The position numbers were made by a program, and so were the translations under genes. A stretch of DNA of 64,000 bases from assembly GCF_030161395.1 (NCBI RefSeq), contig NZ_BSST01000001.1, forward strand, positions 1,736,001 to 1,800,000, given 5' to 3'. Below are positions 43,540 through 52,617 of this stretch, one piece after another. The notes under the pieces were generated by a model. It had not been told where the DNA came from. It made no database searches and worked only from the letters and a program-made list of their open reading frames with translations. Every line of letters starts with the position of its first letter. Within the stretch, counting starts at the first letter, position 1. Origin of the DNA: Thalassotalea insulae (lineage in GTDB: Bacteria > Pseudomonadota > Gammaproteobacteria > Enterobacterales > Alteromonadaceae).

Positions 43540-44759
43540 CCAAGTAATTTTAGTGCAGACATTAAGGCCGGGTCTTGACCTTGTTCATCAGTATCCGCAG
43601 CAGCTAATTTAATTTCAGGAACAAAGTCTTCTCGGTAACTGCCATTAACATGATACAAACGTTCGAATCCCAATTCCAACCAGGCACCGCTTTCAGTTAA
43701 TTCTACCCGCTTAATACCACCTAAAAGATCCGCCATCGGAGCACCGATCACTGCTTTTGCACCAAGCGCATCTAAACCTATGGTCATACCTTCTCCCATG
43801 CTGCCAGTCCAGTGTCCGGCGAGTACAACAAAAGGCTTCGTTATCAATGGTACTTGCGGACTGACAGTAGCTTGCTTCATTACCGTCTGTTGATAAGGCA
43901 AGTCTGCTTGTTGTTGATATTGCTGGTAAACCTGTTCACTACTAACAAAGTGAGAAAGTACCGGCTCTGCGACGCCAGTATTGCCACCACTTGGCGTATT
44001 TCTCAAATCAATAATATAACTATGACTTTGCTTAATATTTGCCAATGCCTGACGAAACTGACGAACGGTTTCTTCATTACCTAAACCATTATTAAAGCGA
44101 ATATAGCCAATGCCATTTATTGCTTTAAAACTCACTGCAGGGCCATTTTTAAGCTGATTAATACTGGTATAACTTGCAGCAAGTGATAGCAGATGTTCTT
44201 CGTTATTATTAATAACGGTTAAAGTTCGCTTTTGATAGCGTTTACCACCAAGTGCAATGTTCAAGGCATAATTCTGTTGGCGCGGTGTCAATTTATCTTT
44301 AACTCTACCCGCGACGCGCTCAATCGCTTGCTCGATAGCTAAACCATCGATAGCACTAATCACCGTTTTCGGGCGTAACCCCTGCTCAAATGCTGCCGAA
44401 CCGGATTTAATATCGATAATTACAGCTGTTCCGTCTACTAACTGAGCATAGATATCTGAGCCTGTGGGATAGACACTGTAATCATTAGTGTCATAAGGCC
44501 CCAGATTCAGATGAGGGTCGGCAAAGTTGCGCAAAAATGATTGTGCCAGATCGATAAATTCCTGCTCTGAAGTCGCCTTTAGTGCCTGAGCACGAAAATC
44601 GGCTGTTAAACGGCTAAAATCTTCATCCAGGCGATCAAGGTAAGCATAATCTGTTTTTAATACGCTAATAAGCTCATTCCAAGCTCGCTCGGCATTAATT
44701 GCCTGGCTCACTGGAGTTAACAATAGCAACAATAACCCAAAATATTTTCTCATTTTCAT
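43527..44759 (-). CDS. Exported S41-family serine peptidase
   Basis: A 410-residue secreted protease of the C-terminal-processing (tail-specific) type. Signal peptide about 1-20 (LLLLLLTPVSQA), PDZ-like domain about 105-185 (SAAFEQGLRPKTVISAIDG), catalytic domain with nucleophile Ser320 in GHWTGSMGE and the substrate-binding segment YIIDLRNTPSGG. In S41 enzymes the Ser pairs with a Lys or with His/Glu. One of three S41 homologues in the window. Substrates are probably periplasmic or environmental peptides. Confidence 0.88.
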   Translation of the reverse strand: MKMRKYFGLLLLLLTPVSQAINAERAWNELISVLKTDYAYLDRLDEDFSRLTADFRAQALKATSEQEFIDLAQSFLRNFADPHLNLGPYDTNDYSVYPTGSDIYAQLVDGTAVIIDIKSGSAAFEQGLRPKTVISAIDGLAIEQAIERVAGRVKDKLTPRQQNYALNIALGGKRYQKRTLTVINNNEEHLLSLAASYTSINQLKNGPAVSFKAINGIGYIRFNNGLGNEETVRQFRQALANIKQSHSYIIDLRNTPSGGNTGVAEPVLSHFVSSEQVYQQYQQQADLPYQQTVMKQATVSPQVPLITKPFVVLAGHWTGSMGEGMTIGLDALGAKAVIGAPMADLLGGIKRVELTESGAWLELGFERLYHVNGSYREDFVPEIKLAAADTDEQGQDPALMSALKLLGSSK

Positions 44760-44907
44760 CTGCTAGTCTTTATTAATTAAAATCGTTGCTTGCAAAAGGC
44801 AAGCAACAAACAATAAGCGCTATTGTAATCAGTTGCTAATCTTTTACTAGCTAAAAAATCAATTAAATTCAAAGCATTATTAATAATCGCTGGAACTATA
44901 GCATTAG

Positions 44908-46068
44908 CTATTTCGCAAGTGTTTTAAACGCACGCTGTAAATCATCACATAAGTCCTGCTTGTCTTCTAACCCTATATGTAAACGTACTAAGCGTTTTTG
45001 ATGTTTTTGTGTCGTTGTAGCACGCAAATGATGCGGCACCGCCGGCATTATCAGGCTTTCAAAGCCACCCCAGCTGGTGCCTATGCCGAACAGAGTTAAG
45101 CTATTAATAAAGCGTTCAAACTGCTTATCGTCACATGGAACTAACTCTATCGAAAATGGCCCGGCCGCACCGCTAAATAACTGTTGCCACAATTGATAAT
45201 CAGGGCTCTCAGGTAGTGCCGGAAATAATAACTGTTGCACCTGAGGTTGTGCTTTTAGCCAGCTGGCGATATATAGCGCATTTTGCTGATGACGTGCTAA
45301 GCGAACACTTAAGGTACGCAGTCCACGTAACGCCAGCCAGCATGAATCTGGCGCAGCATAATTACCATGTAATTGACAATAATCACGCACCAGTTGCAGA
45401 TCCTGATAGCTGCCGGTAATCGCTCCCAATAATACATCGGAATGACCATTAATATATTTGGTCGCCGCATGGATCGCCAGATTAATACCGAATCTGTGGG
45501 CATCAAAAAACACTGGCGTTCCCCAGGTAGCATCACAGGCATGCGGCACTTGATGGGATTTGGCAATTGCCGAGATTTTTTTGATATCAATTAATTTCAT
45601 CGTCAGTGAGGTTGGCACCTCGGTATAGATCAAGCTGGTATGATTATCTATTAATGAGTCTAATTCCTGCTCATTGGCAAAATATTCCACCTCCACTCCT
45701 AGCTGCGCAAGCTCACTATCGGCGAATGCTTTTACCGGGCCATACACATCACGCTGAATTAATATCTGTCTTCCCGGTTTTGCATACGCGGCAAGAACAG
45801 AAAGGCAGGCGGTTAAACCACAAGAGGTCGCAATGCAGGACTCAGCATTGCTGATAGCCGCCATCGCCGACTGAAATTCCATCACAGTGCTAGTGCCGGA
45901 GCGGCCATAACGAGGTGTTTCAAATGCCAGCCCCTGATATGACGCTTTATAGGATGCAAGATCAGGAAATACAGTAGTTGATGCCCTAACTAAGGGCGGA
46001 TTTACTGAAAACGAAGCTGTTGCCTGCTCACGGCCTTGATGAATTAGTTTAGTACTGATGTTATTCAC
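44908..46068 (-). CDS. Cystathionine beta-lyase / gamma-synthase family PLP enzyme (MetC-like)
   Basis: A 386-residue PLP-dependent transsulfuration enzyme: PLP lysine in HAATKYINGHSDV, ETPRYGRSGTSTV near the N-terminus, CATSCGLTA, and the C-terminal RLHIGLED. The sequence is nearest to MetC-type cystathionine beta-lyases (cystathionine to homocysteine, pyruvate and ammonia), but the family also contains methionine gamma-lyases, so I leave the symbol empty. No MetJ box is obvious. It is divergent from an AraC-type regulator, 159 bases away, which may control it. Confidence 0.85.
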   Translation of the reverse strand: MNNISTKLIHQGREQATASFSVNPPLVRASTTVFPDLASYKASYQGLAFETPRYGRSGTSTVMEFQSAMAAISNAESCIATSCGLTACLSVLAAYAKPGRQILIQRDVYGPVKAFADSELAQLGVEVEYFANEQELDSLIDNHTSLIYTEVPTSLTMKLIDIKKISAIAKSHQVPHACDATWGTPVFFDAHRFGINLAIHAATKYINGHSDVLLGAITGSYQDLQLVRDYCQLHGNYAAPDSCWLALRGLRTLSVRLARHQQNALYIASWLKAQPQVQQLLFPALPESPDYQLWQQLFSGAAGPFSIELVPCDDKQFERFINSLTLFGIGTSWGGFESLIMPAVPHHLRATTTQKHQKRLVRLHIGLEDKQDLCDDLQRAFKTLAK

Positions 46069-46154
46069 AATTTCTCCGTTATTATTTTGCCATTCTGTGT
46101 GTAATTTCTGTCAAAACTGTTTGCAAGTAAGAAACGACTCCTAAGACAACAGGT

Positions 46155-46173
46155 TCAATTTATTCTAAATTGA
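46155..46173. promoter_or_regulatory. Inverted repeat in the MetC-like/AraC divergent region
   Basis: TCAATTT-ATTCT-AAATTGA is a perfect 7-bp inverted repeat with a 5-base spacer midway between the divergent starts. A candidate regulator site, unassigned. Confidence 0.35.
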
Positions 46174-46227
46174 CTTGATTTCGAAAACATGACAAAAACA
46201 AACTAAATTCAGACGAATTACTAGCAG

Positions 46228-47004
46228 ATGACTAAAAGTACCCACTCCGCTGATTACCAACAACTAAAGCAAGATTACGCGCTAATGACAAAAAAGTTCC
46301 CAAACAATAGTCAAGTCGCGGAACATCACCATAGAAAGCATCAACTGCTATTTGCTACTCAAGGATTAATGCAACTGAAAATTGCCAGTGATATTTGGTT
46401 GATACCGAATAACAAAGCGATACTAATTCCGGCGAAAACGCGACACTCAATCATGATGCTCAGCAAAGTGACCATGCAAACTCTTTATATTGAGCCATCC
46501 GCCTATCAGAAAGAAATTAAGCTAAAAGTGATTGCCGTTAGCCGACTGATGCGGGAACTGATCATTGCCTTAGCACAAGAACCGCTGTGTTACTCCACTG
46601 GTAGTAGAGCCGCACAGATAGCAAATTTGATCGCATTGGAATTAACCGCGGCAAAAAACGAACCGATATTAATCAGCCAACCTAAAGACTCTAGGCTTAT
46701 AAAAATTTGTAATTACCTTTTAACCCATCCGGCAGACAATAAGACTTTAAATGAATGGGGCAATACCTGTGGCGCTTCAGAACGAACACTGAGCCGATTA
46801 TTTGCCGCCGAACTCGGTGAAAATTTTCGCCAATGGCGACAAAAAGTGCGGCTAATGCACGCCATCAAGCTGTTAAATGATAATAAAAGCATTAAACACA
46901 TTGCCCGAGATTGTGGCTATAGCAGTTTAAGCGCCTTTAATACAGCATTTATCAGCCAGTTCAGCTGTTCACCATCGATCTATATAAAGCGATTGATTTC
47001 TTGA
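46228..47004 (+). CDS. AraC-family transcriptional regulator with cupin N-terminus
   Basis: A 258-residue regulator: cupin-like ligand domain about 25-110 (VAEHHHRKHQLLFATQGLMQL) and two HTH motifs about 165-258, with the AraC signature INDO near SIKHIARDCGYSSLSAFNTAFISQFSCSPSIYIKR (shown by ARDCGYSSLSAF). The ligand is unknown. Divergent from the MetC-like gene, so a link with sulfur amino acid metabolism is possible by position only. Confidence 0.88.
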   Translation: MTKSTHSADYQQLKQDYALMTKKFPNNSQVAEHHHRKHQLLFATQGLMQLKIASDIWLIPNNKAILIPAKTRHSIMMLSKVTMQTLYIEPSAYQKEIKLKVIAVSRLMRELIIALAQEPLCYSTGSRAAQIANLIALELTAAKNEPILISQPKDSRLIKICNYLLTHPADNKTLNEWGNTCGASERTLSRLFAAELGENFRQWRQKVRLMHAIKLLNDNKSIKHIARDCGYSSLSAFNTAFISQFSCSPSIYIKRLIS

Positions 47005-47088
47005 CATAAAGGTCATTTAACGCCCAAGCTATTAGCGTGGCCCAAATAACTTAGCTTGAACCATCAAACTAAGTATTATCATAAAATT

Positions 47089-48084
47089 ATGATCAATCAC
47101 CTATTTACTATTGTCTTGTTAAAGCTATTGCTACTAGTCTGGTTTAGCCCAACAGCTCATGCCCAGTGGCGTGTTGCCGTTGTTGGCAAAACCAAAAACG
47201 ATAGTTTCTATCAGCAATCTTATAAAGGCTGTTTGCATTTCGCCAAAACACACCAAGAGATAGACTGCATTTATGATGGCCCAGATGATTATCAGGATGT
47301 GCGCGCACAAGTGATTAAAGTAAATGCCTTAATGAAACAGGGTATAGATGCCTTACTGATTTCCACTACTGATTCTGCCATTTTAGTTAATGGCGCATTA
47401 ACAGAGTTAGCACAAAAAAACATTCCGGTGATTACCTTTGATTCCGATTTGCTGCCTGAACATCAAACGCATAGATTAAGCTATGTTGGTACCAATAATT
47501 TCGATTTTGGCAGAGCATTAGGGGAATTTATCAAACAATACCAAAGCGATGAAAAACAAATGCTTTGCTTACAATCTGGTCATCAAACAACACCAAACTT
47601 AAACGAGCGCATTGCCGGAGTTCGCTTTGCGCTTTCAGGCCAGAAAACGGATAAAATTAACGGTCAAAATGGTTGGTATGAACACCCTCGCTGTCCATTA
47701 TTCAGTTTAGGCAAACGCTCAGTGGCAGTTCATCAACTTAAAGCCATGATTTTACAGCAGCAACCGCTGATATTTTTAGCCGTAGCAGGCTTTGCCCAAT
47801 TCAGCCCAGATTATATTAAGCAAATAACCCCATATAAGACACGAATAAACAAAAATGATGTTGTCTTTGTTTCTGCCGATACTGAAGATACTCAGCTAAA
47901 AGCACTAAAATTGGGGTTATCTACCGCCAATATCGGACAAAAACCGTTTGAAATGGGGCGCTTTGGCACCGAACTGCTCTATAACTATCTGACTAAAAAG
48001 CAGCTGCCAAAACAGCAATATTACTATTTAGATTATCATTACTGTACCGAGAAAAATGTCAAAAGCTGCACTAAAAATCACTAA
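47089..48084 (+). CDS. Orphan type-1 periplasmic binding protein (RbsB/TorT-like)
   Basis: A 331-residue exported binding protein of the Peripla_BP_4 type. The ATG at 47089 gives a clear signal peptide (NHLFTIVLLKLLLLVWFSPTAHA); a TTG at 47056 would put eleven polar residues before it. The mature start WRVAVVGKTKNDSFYQQSYKGC, then DALLISTTDS and PVITFDSDL, are type-1 binding-protein features. It has four Cys, two of them in YHYCTEKNVKSC at the C-terminus. There are no transporter or kinase genes adjacent; TorT-like proteins serve as co-sensors, which is one option. Its last bases recur as a 23-bp repeat at 50247. Confidence 0.78.
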   Translation: MINHLFTIVLLKLLLLVWFSPTAHAQWRVAVVGKTKNDSFYQQSYKGCLHFAKTHQEIDCIYDGPDDYQDVRAQVIKVNALMKQGIDALLISTTDSAILVNGALTELAQKNIPVITFDSDLLPEHQTHRLSYVGTNNFDFGRALGEFIKQYQSDEKQMLCLQSGHQTTPNLNERIAGVRFALSGQKTDKINGQNGWYEHPRCPLFSLGKRSVAVHQLKAMILQQQPLIFLAVAGFAQFSPDYIKQITPYKTRINKNDVVFVSADTEDTQLKALKLGLSTANIGQKPFEMGRFGTELLYNYLTKKQLPKQQYYYLDYHYCTEKNVKSCTKNH

Positions 48085-48106
48085 TAATGCCGTCAGCATC
48101 ATTATA

Positions 48107-49081
48107 CTAATCTTGATTTAAGTAGGATTTAGCCAGCTTATACGCGACATCAAAGCTGGCACCGGCATCGACATTAAAATCAGGGGTAACCCCAAATTGT
48201 TCCCAGTTAGCATGAGTCACAGGATGCTGCGTTAAGGCGCAAGGCATGCTGATAGTAAAATATTCACTGACTTTTATCGGCTTGGTTAGGTATCCGAAAC
48301 CGATAGTTTGTTCTCCAACGATCACTGCCTTGTCAAAATGTTTTAGGGTGTAACTAAAAAATTCCCATGCACCGGCAACAAATGCAGAATTAAGAATATA
48401 CACAGGAAAGTTTTGCCGAAACCGAGCATAATCATTATGTTCAATCGCCAATAATGGTGTCATTTTTGTCTGCTGCTGATAAGCAATGTCACTTAAATTT
48501 GTCCCTGGTTCAACAAAAAAACTACTAAGATATTGCGCTAATGGGAGTGCTCCTCTGTCGACTGTTCTCAAATCAATAATCATTGCTTGCACATCAGATA
48601 AATAGTGAAAAGCGTTATCAACATCTCGCTTTGCCACCCCTAGGGAATAATAGCGCTCAAACTTTAAATAGCCGATATTACCAGATAATATCTCAGCTTG
48701 AAGTGTGCGAAATTGTAATCCGTTACTTTGTTCTTTATTGGTTTGCTGATCGATTGCTAGTCGCGAATTGTGCTCAATCACATCAAAGTAATTATCGCCT
48801 GTACTCTGGCGTAGCAATACCCGAAGTTTTTCTGCTAATTCTGCGGGTTGACTTGTTTGGTAAAATTCACCCGATAATAAATGATAAGTTAACACTTTTG
48901 TTGCTAAACGAGCTTTTTCAGGGAATAAGTAGTGATGCTCAAGCGCATCTATTGTTTTATGTATAATTTTAGATATTTTTTGTTGTGAAAGGGTACCGTC
49001 TTCATTGCCTTGCGCAAGCGCGTAAATATTAACAGCGCTCAGAGACAACCCTATCAATAAAAATTTAATGATATTTTTCAT
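48107..49081 (-). CDS. S41-family peptidase homologue, catalytic Ser apparently lost
   Basis: A 324-residue exported protein (signal peptide about 1-23) with the N-terminal helical domain and core of S41 peptidases: QAMIIDLRTVDRGALPLAQYLSSFF and VYILNSAFVAGAWEFFSYTLKHFDKAVIVGEQTIGF. Aligned without gaps to the usual TSxxTFSxAEEFAY pattern, the nucleophile Ser is Gly237 and neighbouring A/E residues are also changed. It is therefore probably a non-catalytic or re-purposed member. Convergent with the binding-protein gene, 22 bases apart. Confidence 0.8.
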   Translation of the reverse strand: MKNIIKFLLIGLSLSAVNIYALAQGNEDGTLSQQKISKIIHKTIDALEHHYLFPEKARLATKVLTYHLLSGEFYQTSQPAELAEKLRVLLRQSTGDNYFDVIEHNSRLAIDQQTNKEQSNGLQFRTLQAEILSGNIGYLKFERYYSLGVAKRDVDNAFHYLSDVQAMIIDLRTVDRGALPLAQYLSSFFVEPGTNLSDIAYQQQTKMTPLLAIEHNDYARFRQNFPVYILNSAFVAGAWEFFSYTLKHFDKAVIVGEQTIGFGYLTKPIKVSEYFTISMPCALTQHPVTHANWEQFGVTPDFNVDAGASFDVAYKLAKSYLNQD

Positions 49082-49161
49082 ATTTAACCTTAATTTTAAC
49101 TACTACTAACCGACCACTGATGCTTAACACAGCGGAATAATAAATGTCGAAGTAGCAATGA

Positions 49162-49569
49162 CTAATACGAGAGGGATGTTCTTTGATATAACAAATTACT
49201 GATTTTCCAACCTAAACGCCGAAAACCAGCATAATATCGATGCCGTACATACCAAGGTGGTAACAAGATTATTTTTTGATAAAAACGGTAATTCACTACT
49301 GAGATAAAGAAAATAGCCAGAACAACAACATAAAGATACTTTGTCGATAGTTGCTGAAAGTGATTAAAGCGAGTCGCTTGAGGCAGCTTGAGTAATACTG
49401 CTTGTGCATCAATCAACTTAAATTGCGATGATATTTCACTGACGCCCAACGGAGTAGATTGAAACTCAGATAAAGGTTTTGCTTCTTTAAGCATCACCAA
49501 AAAAGCCAACGCTACCACTAACGCTAACGAAAATAACAAGCTCACGGCTTTATTTAAGTTGAACAACAT
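49162..49569 (-). CDS. Two-helix membrane protein of unknown function
   Basis: A 135-residue protein with an N-terminal helix (AVSLLFSLALVVALAFLVML), a periplasmic loop of about 55 residues, and a second helix (YLYVVVLAIFFISVVNYRF), ending in a basic, aromatic tail. No family recognised. It lies upstream of the S41 homologue on the same strand (80-base gap). Divergent from the next small membrane gene. Confidence 0.55.
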   Translation of the reverse strand: MLFNLNKAVSLLFSLALVVALAFLVMLKEAKPLSEFQSTPLGVSEISSQFKLIDAQAVLLKLPQATRFNHFQQLSTKYLYVVVLAIFFISVVNYRFYQKIILLPPWYVRHRYYAGFRRLGWKISNLLYQRTSLSY

Positions 49570-49664
49570 CTCGGCTTAATAATGATAAAAGTGCCTTCAG
49601 TTTAGCATCATTTATTCATCAGGCTACATTCTCTTTTAATGCAAAAATACGCTATACCCAATAA

Positions 49665-49898
49665 ATGGCCCAGCAATCGGACAATCAAAAAATGAACAGT
49701 AAATGTTATTACTTGGTATCGGGAACCTTATTTGCACTGGTAGCACTGGCCCATTTACTGAGAATTATTTTCAACCTGACCATTTCTATCAATGACACCT
49801 TGATCCCAATGTGGATATCTGGCATTGGCTGCATCATCCCAGCACTACTTGCAGTGTGGGCGTTTCGCTTGGTCAATGGCAAAAACACTAATGTTTAA
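49665..49898 (+). CDS. Small membrane protein
   Basis: A 77-residue protein with two hydrophobic helices (YYLVSGTLFALVALAHLLRIIF and WISGIGCIIPALLAVWAFRLV). The true start may be the ATG nine codons in (MNSKCYY). Function unknown; it resembles small hypothetical membrane proteins common in Alteromonadales. No RBS stands out at either start. Confidence 0.55.
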   Translation: MAQQSDNQKMNSKCYYLVSGTLFALVALAHLLRIIFNLTISINDTLIPMWISGIGCIIPALLAVWAFRLVNGKNTNV

Positions 49899-50005
49899 TC
49901 GGCGATAATTTGCTAATAGCACAATCAAGGTTATGCTATCGATACAGTGAAATAAGTTGTGGTCGCATAACCAGAGCCTCTAATTGAAACTAAGGAGTGT
50001 GAGTA

Positions 50006-50206
50006 ATGAAAAATGTCACATTAATTTATTTGTGCTTATTTTCAGGAGTACTTTTTTTGATGCTATCAGCAGCTATCTATATCACTGAAAATAGTAACCT
50101 TACTCCAGTATTTGCCAGTATAGCTTTTAGCATTATATCAATCAGTTTAATGCTGCTAAGCCGAACAAAAAATTGCAAATCTTGTCAACAGAACACCTCA
50201 AAGTAG
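50006..50206 (+). CDS. Very small two-helix membrane protein
   Basis: A 66-residue protein: two hydrophobic stretches (LIYLCLFSGVLFLMLSAAIYI and VFASIAFSIISISLMLLS) and a C-terminal CKSCQQ motif. A strong RBS (AAGGAGTG at 49991-49998) sits 7 bases before the ATG, which supports that it is translated. Function unknown. Confidence 0.6.
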   Translation: MKNVTLIYLCLFSGVLFLMLSAAIYITENSNLTPVFASIAFSIISISLMLLSRTKNCKSCQQNTSK

Positions 50207-50246
50207 AATCCTATCACATCGGCTTTTATAAAAGCTTACATTAAAC

Positions 50247-50269
50247 AGCTGCACTAAAAATCACTAATA
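50247..50269. repeat. 23-base repeat of the 3' end of the orphan binding-protein gene
   Basis: Bases 50247-50269 are identical to 48064-48086, where they encode the last codons, the stop and two further bases of the binding-protein gene. At 50247 the copy is non-coding. A related stretch (GCAAAAATCACTAA) ends the SIMPL gene at 54643-54656. Confidence 0.7.
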
Positions 50270-50451
50270 CTTCTAATAAGTTAGTTCAATCATGCGCTCT
50301 AAATCACGCATTATCTGGTCATGAGCCGACTAATATTTCAATATTAACCCTCTTAATTACGACTTTTCTCGTATTTTATTTGGGGTCGATTAATTTTTAT
50401 GCTAGGGTCAAGCATAACAATAAAAAAACTATCAATAAGGACATGTTATCC

Positions 50452-50913
50452 ATGCAAAAAATAACACTAATGCTACTACTGTGCGGCTGTATGTTTATCT
50501 CACCCAGTTACGCTAATAACCAGCCATTTAATACCATTCAGGAGTTTTTTGCTGCGACCTCAGCTTTTGATCACGACAAACTCAAATCGTTTATGACTGA
50601 TGATTTTCAATTGTTGGAAGTAGGACAAATTTGGGACGCTAATAAACTGATTAGCGTTATACGGCCATCTAACATGGTTAGAAAAAACTATTTTCAGCTG
50701 GTTACAACCAAATTACATGATGACAGTGCTTGGGTCAGTTACTGGAATAAGGCAATATTCACCAACAATGGCAAATCAGGCACCATGTATTGGCTGGAAA
50801 GCGCCGTTTTGGTTAAGCACGGAGCTGGTTGGCAAATACAAATGCTACATTCAACCCGCGTCGATAAAGACAAAGTGCCCACCGAGGTCAAATTCGTCGA
50901 ATATACTGGATAA
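50452..50913 (+). CDS. Exported NTF2/SnoaL-like small protein
   Basis: A 153-residue exported protein with a signal peptide (KITLMLLLCGCMFISPSYA) and a compact alpha-beta cone fold pattern (IQEFFAATSAFDHDKLKSFMTDDFQLLEVGQIW, later WQIQMLHSTRV) like NTF2/DUF4440 proteins. These are ligand-binding or enzymatic scaffolds without a fixed reaction. I chose ATG 50452, ten bases after AAGGA; a second ATG at 50443 is too close to that RBS. It is 33 bases upstream of the exported methyltransferase gene, so the two form an operon. Confidence 0.72.
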   Translation: MQKITLMLLLCGCMFISPSYANNQPFNTIQEFFAATSAFDHDKLKSFMTDDFQLLEVGQIWDANKLISVIRPSNMVRKNYFQLVTTKLHDDSAWVSYWNKAIFTNNGKSGTMYWLESAVLVKHGAGWQIQMLHSTRVDKDKVPTEVKFVEYTG

Positions 50914-50946
50914 CAACAAGCTAACAATAACAAAAGATAAGGAAAT

Positions 50947-51714
50947 ATGATGAAATTTTCACTTTTTAACCCATTGGTATTGGCGTTCGGACTTACCGTG
51001 ACGTTAAGCGCACAAGCAAATAACTTCTCTGAACAAGCAATTAAGTCAGCAGTTGCCAGTAAAGACAGACCCGCCACCGATATTGCTAAAGACGAAAAAA
51101 GACAACCAGAACAAGTATTACGTTTTTTTAATATCGCACCGGGCACTGAAGTTTTAGATGTGCTCGCCGGTAGTGGTTATTACTCTGAATTATTAGCCAA
51201 TGTAGTTGGCGAACAGGGTAAAGTCATCATTCATAACGACAAACATTTTTTGAAATATTATGGCCAACCCCTTTCAGAACGTTTGGCTGATGGCAAGCGT
51301 TTAACAAATGCCGAACGAATCGATATCTCGTTAAATGATCTGTCGTTAGAAGAAAATAGCCTAGACACCATAATGCTCGCCTTGGGTTATCACGACTTTT
51401 ACTATGTATTTAGTGAGGCTGAAAAAATTCAGGTAAACAAAGTATTGGCGAAATTTCGCAAATTTTTAAAGCCTGGTGGTATCATTGGCATCATAGATCA
51501 TGAAGCTATTGCTGGTGCGCCCGCCAGTGTTGGCGGCACATTACATAGAATCGACCCTCAGCTCGTCAAAAATGAAATGACGGCAGCTGGTTTTACCTTG
51601 GATGGTGAGTTGGATATATTAAAAAATAGCACTGATGACAAAACTAAAAAGATCTGGGACATCCCAGGTCGCGATACCAGCCGCTTTGTTATGCGCTTTA
51701 AAAATAATAAATAA
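50947..51714 (+). CDS. Exported class I SAM-dependent methyltransferase homologue
   Basis: A 255-residue protein with a signal peptide (about 1-25, LVLAFGLTVTLSAQA) followed by a methyltransferase fold: motif I VLDVLAGSGYYSELLA, later LDTIMLALGYHDFYY and LKPGGIIGIIDHEA. Signal peptide and methyltransferase together are a known but unexplained family in gammaproteobacteria, since SAM is not known to be available in the periplasm. A second ATG at 50950 has better RBS spacing (AAGGA). It follows the NTF2-like exported gene. A terminator lies 140 bases after its stop. Confidence 0.85.
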   Translation: MMKFSLFNPLVLAFGLTVTLSAQANNFSEQAIKSAVASKDRPATDIAKDEKRQPEQVLRFFNIAPGTEVLDVLAGSGYYSELLANVVGEQGKVIIHNDKHFLKYYGQPLSERLADGKRLTNAERIDISLNDLSLEENSLDTIMLALGYHDFYYVFSEAEKIQVNKVLAKFRKFLKPGGIIGIIDHEAIAGAPASVGGTLHRIDPQLVKNEMTAAGFTLDGELDILKNSTDDKTKKIWDIPGRDTSRFVMRFKNNK

Positions 51715-51854
51715 CACTTAGCAGTGCATAGCGGTAGGGATCAATTTCATCAAATGATGATCGCCTTCCGCCATGCTCGCTAAAAGTATTAGGAACAACG
51801 GTAAATCTTGATATTAAATAGCAATTTTAACGTTAATATCGTCTAATTAACTGG

Positions 51855-51882
51855 GCCAGAAAATTTTTCATCTGGCTTTTTT
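51855..51882 (+). terminator. Rho-independent terminator before the TonB-sigma cluster
   Basis: GCCAGA (51855-51860) pairs with TCTGGC (51871-51876) around a 10-base loop and is followed by six Ts. It lies between the exported methyltransferase gene and the tonB-type gene. Confidence 0.65.
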
Positions 51883-51999
51883 AAATTTATTTAACCCCTT
51901 TTTATTCCCTCCTTCGTTTTACTGATAAGCAAGTCGTTAAATCAATAACTTGCTGTGTGATCACACCTCCTTATTTTCTTTATTATGCGAGGCAACACC

Positions 52000-52608
52000 A
52001 TGAAAAAACTATTATCTGTATTTAGCATTGCAGGCATTACCACATTTGGTTTATTTGCCTTTATGGCACATTTGATCAGTAGCGATCAGGTTGGCATCAC
52101 CCAGGGACCTCCTCCGATTACCATTGACATAGTTCAACTACCGGAAGAAACAAAAGCAAAGCCCTTTGTTAGAAAGCCATTTCAACCACCTGAGCCACCA
52201 CCAATTATGGAATTGAGCAAGGTGACCCCAGAGTTAACCGAAGTTAATTCAGAATTTTCCTACACCCCTGATGACTTAAAGCTTGTTAACAATATAACAG
52301 ACAGTGCGACAATGAATGCTCAGCCAGATCAAGATGCCAGCCCCATTGTCAGGGTGAATCCTAAATATCCAATGGATGCCCTTAGAAATGGCATTCAAGG
52401 CTGGGTAAAATTAACATTTGATATTAGCGAGATAGGTCAGGTCATTAATGTTAAAGTGGTAGATTCTGAGCCGAAGCGTATTTTTGATAAAGCGGCAAAA
52501 CAAGCATTAAGAAAATGGAAATATCGCGCAAAGTCAATTGATGGTAAGCACGTAAAACAACAAAATTTTACCGTGCAATTAGATTTTAATATGGAACAAC
52601 AGATTTAG
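52000..52608 (+). CDS. TonB-like energy transducer (first of the sigma cluster)
   Basis: A 202-residue inner-membrane protein. It has one N-terminal membrane helix (LLSVFSIAGITTFGLFAFMAHLI), a proline-rich periplasmic spacer (QGPPPITIDIV, FQPPEPPP), and a C-terminal TonB domain (PKYPMDALRNGIQGWVKLTFDISEIGQV ... AKQALRKWKY). It should connect the proton-motive force to an outer-membrane receptor, although no exbB/exbD genes or TonB-dependent receptor adjoin it. The ATG at 52000 follows GAGG by 7 bases; the ATG at 51985 has no RBS. Ten bases separate its stop from the sigma gene. Confidence 0.85.
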   Translation: MKKLLSVFSIAGITTFGLFAFMAHLISSDQVGITQGPPPITIDIVQLPEETKAKPFVRKPFQPPEPPPIMELSKVTPELTEVNSEFSYTPDDLKLVNNITDSATMNAQPDQDASPIVRVNPKYPMDALRNGIQGWVKLTFDISEIGQVINVKVVDSEPKRIFDKAAKQALRKWKYRAKSIDGKHVKQQNFTVQLDFNMEQQI

Positions 52609-52617
52609 GATATTCAT

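Noticed and set aside
48086..48106. Hairpin between the binding-protein gene and the S41 homologue as a terminator
   Set aside because: The ATAATG/CATTAT pairing is short and imperfect and has no T-run.
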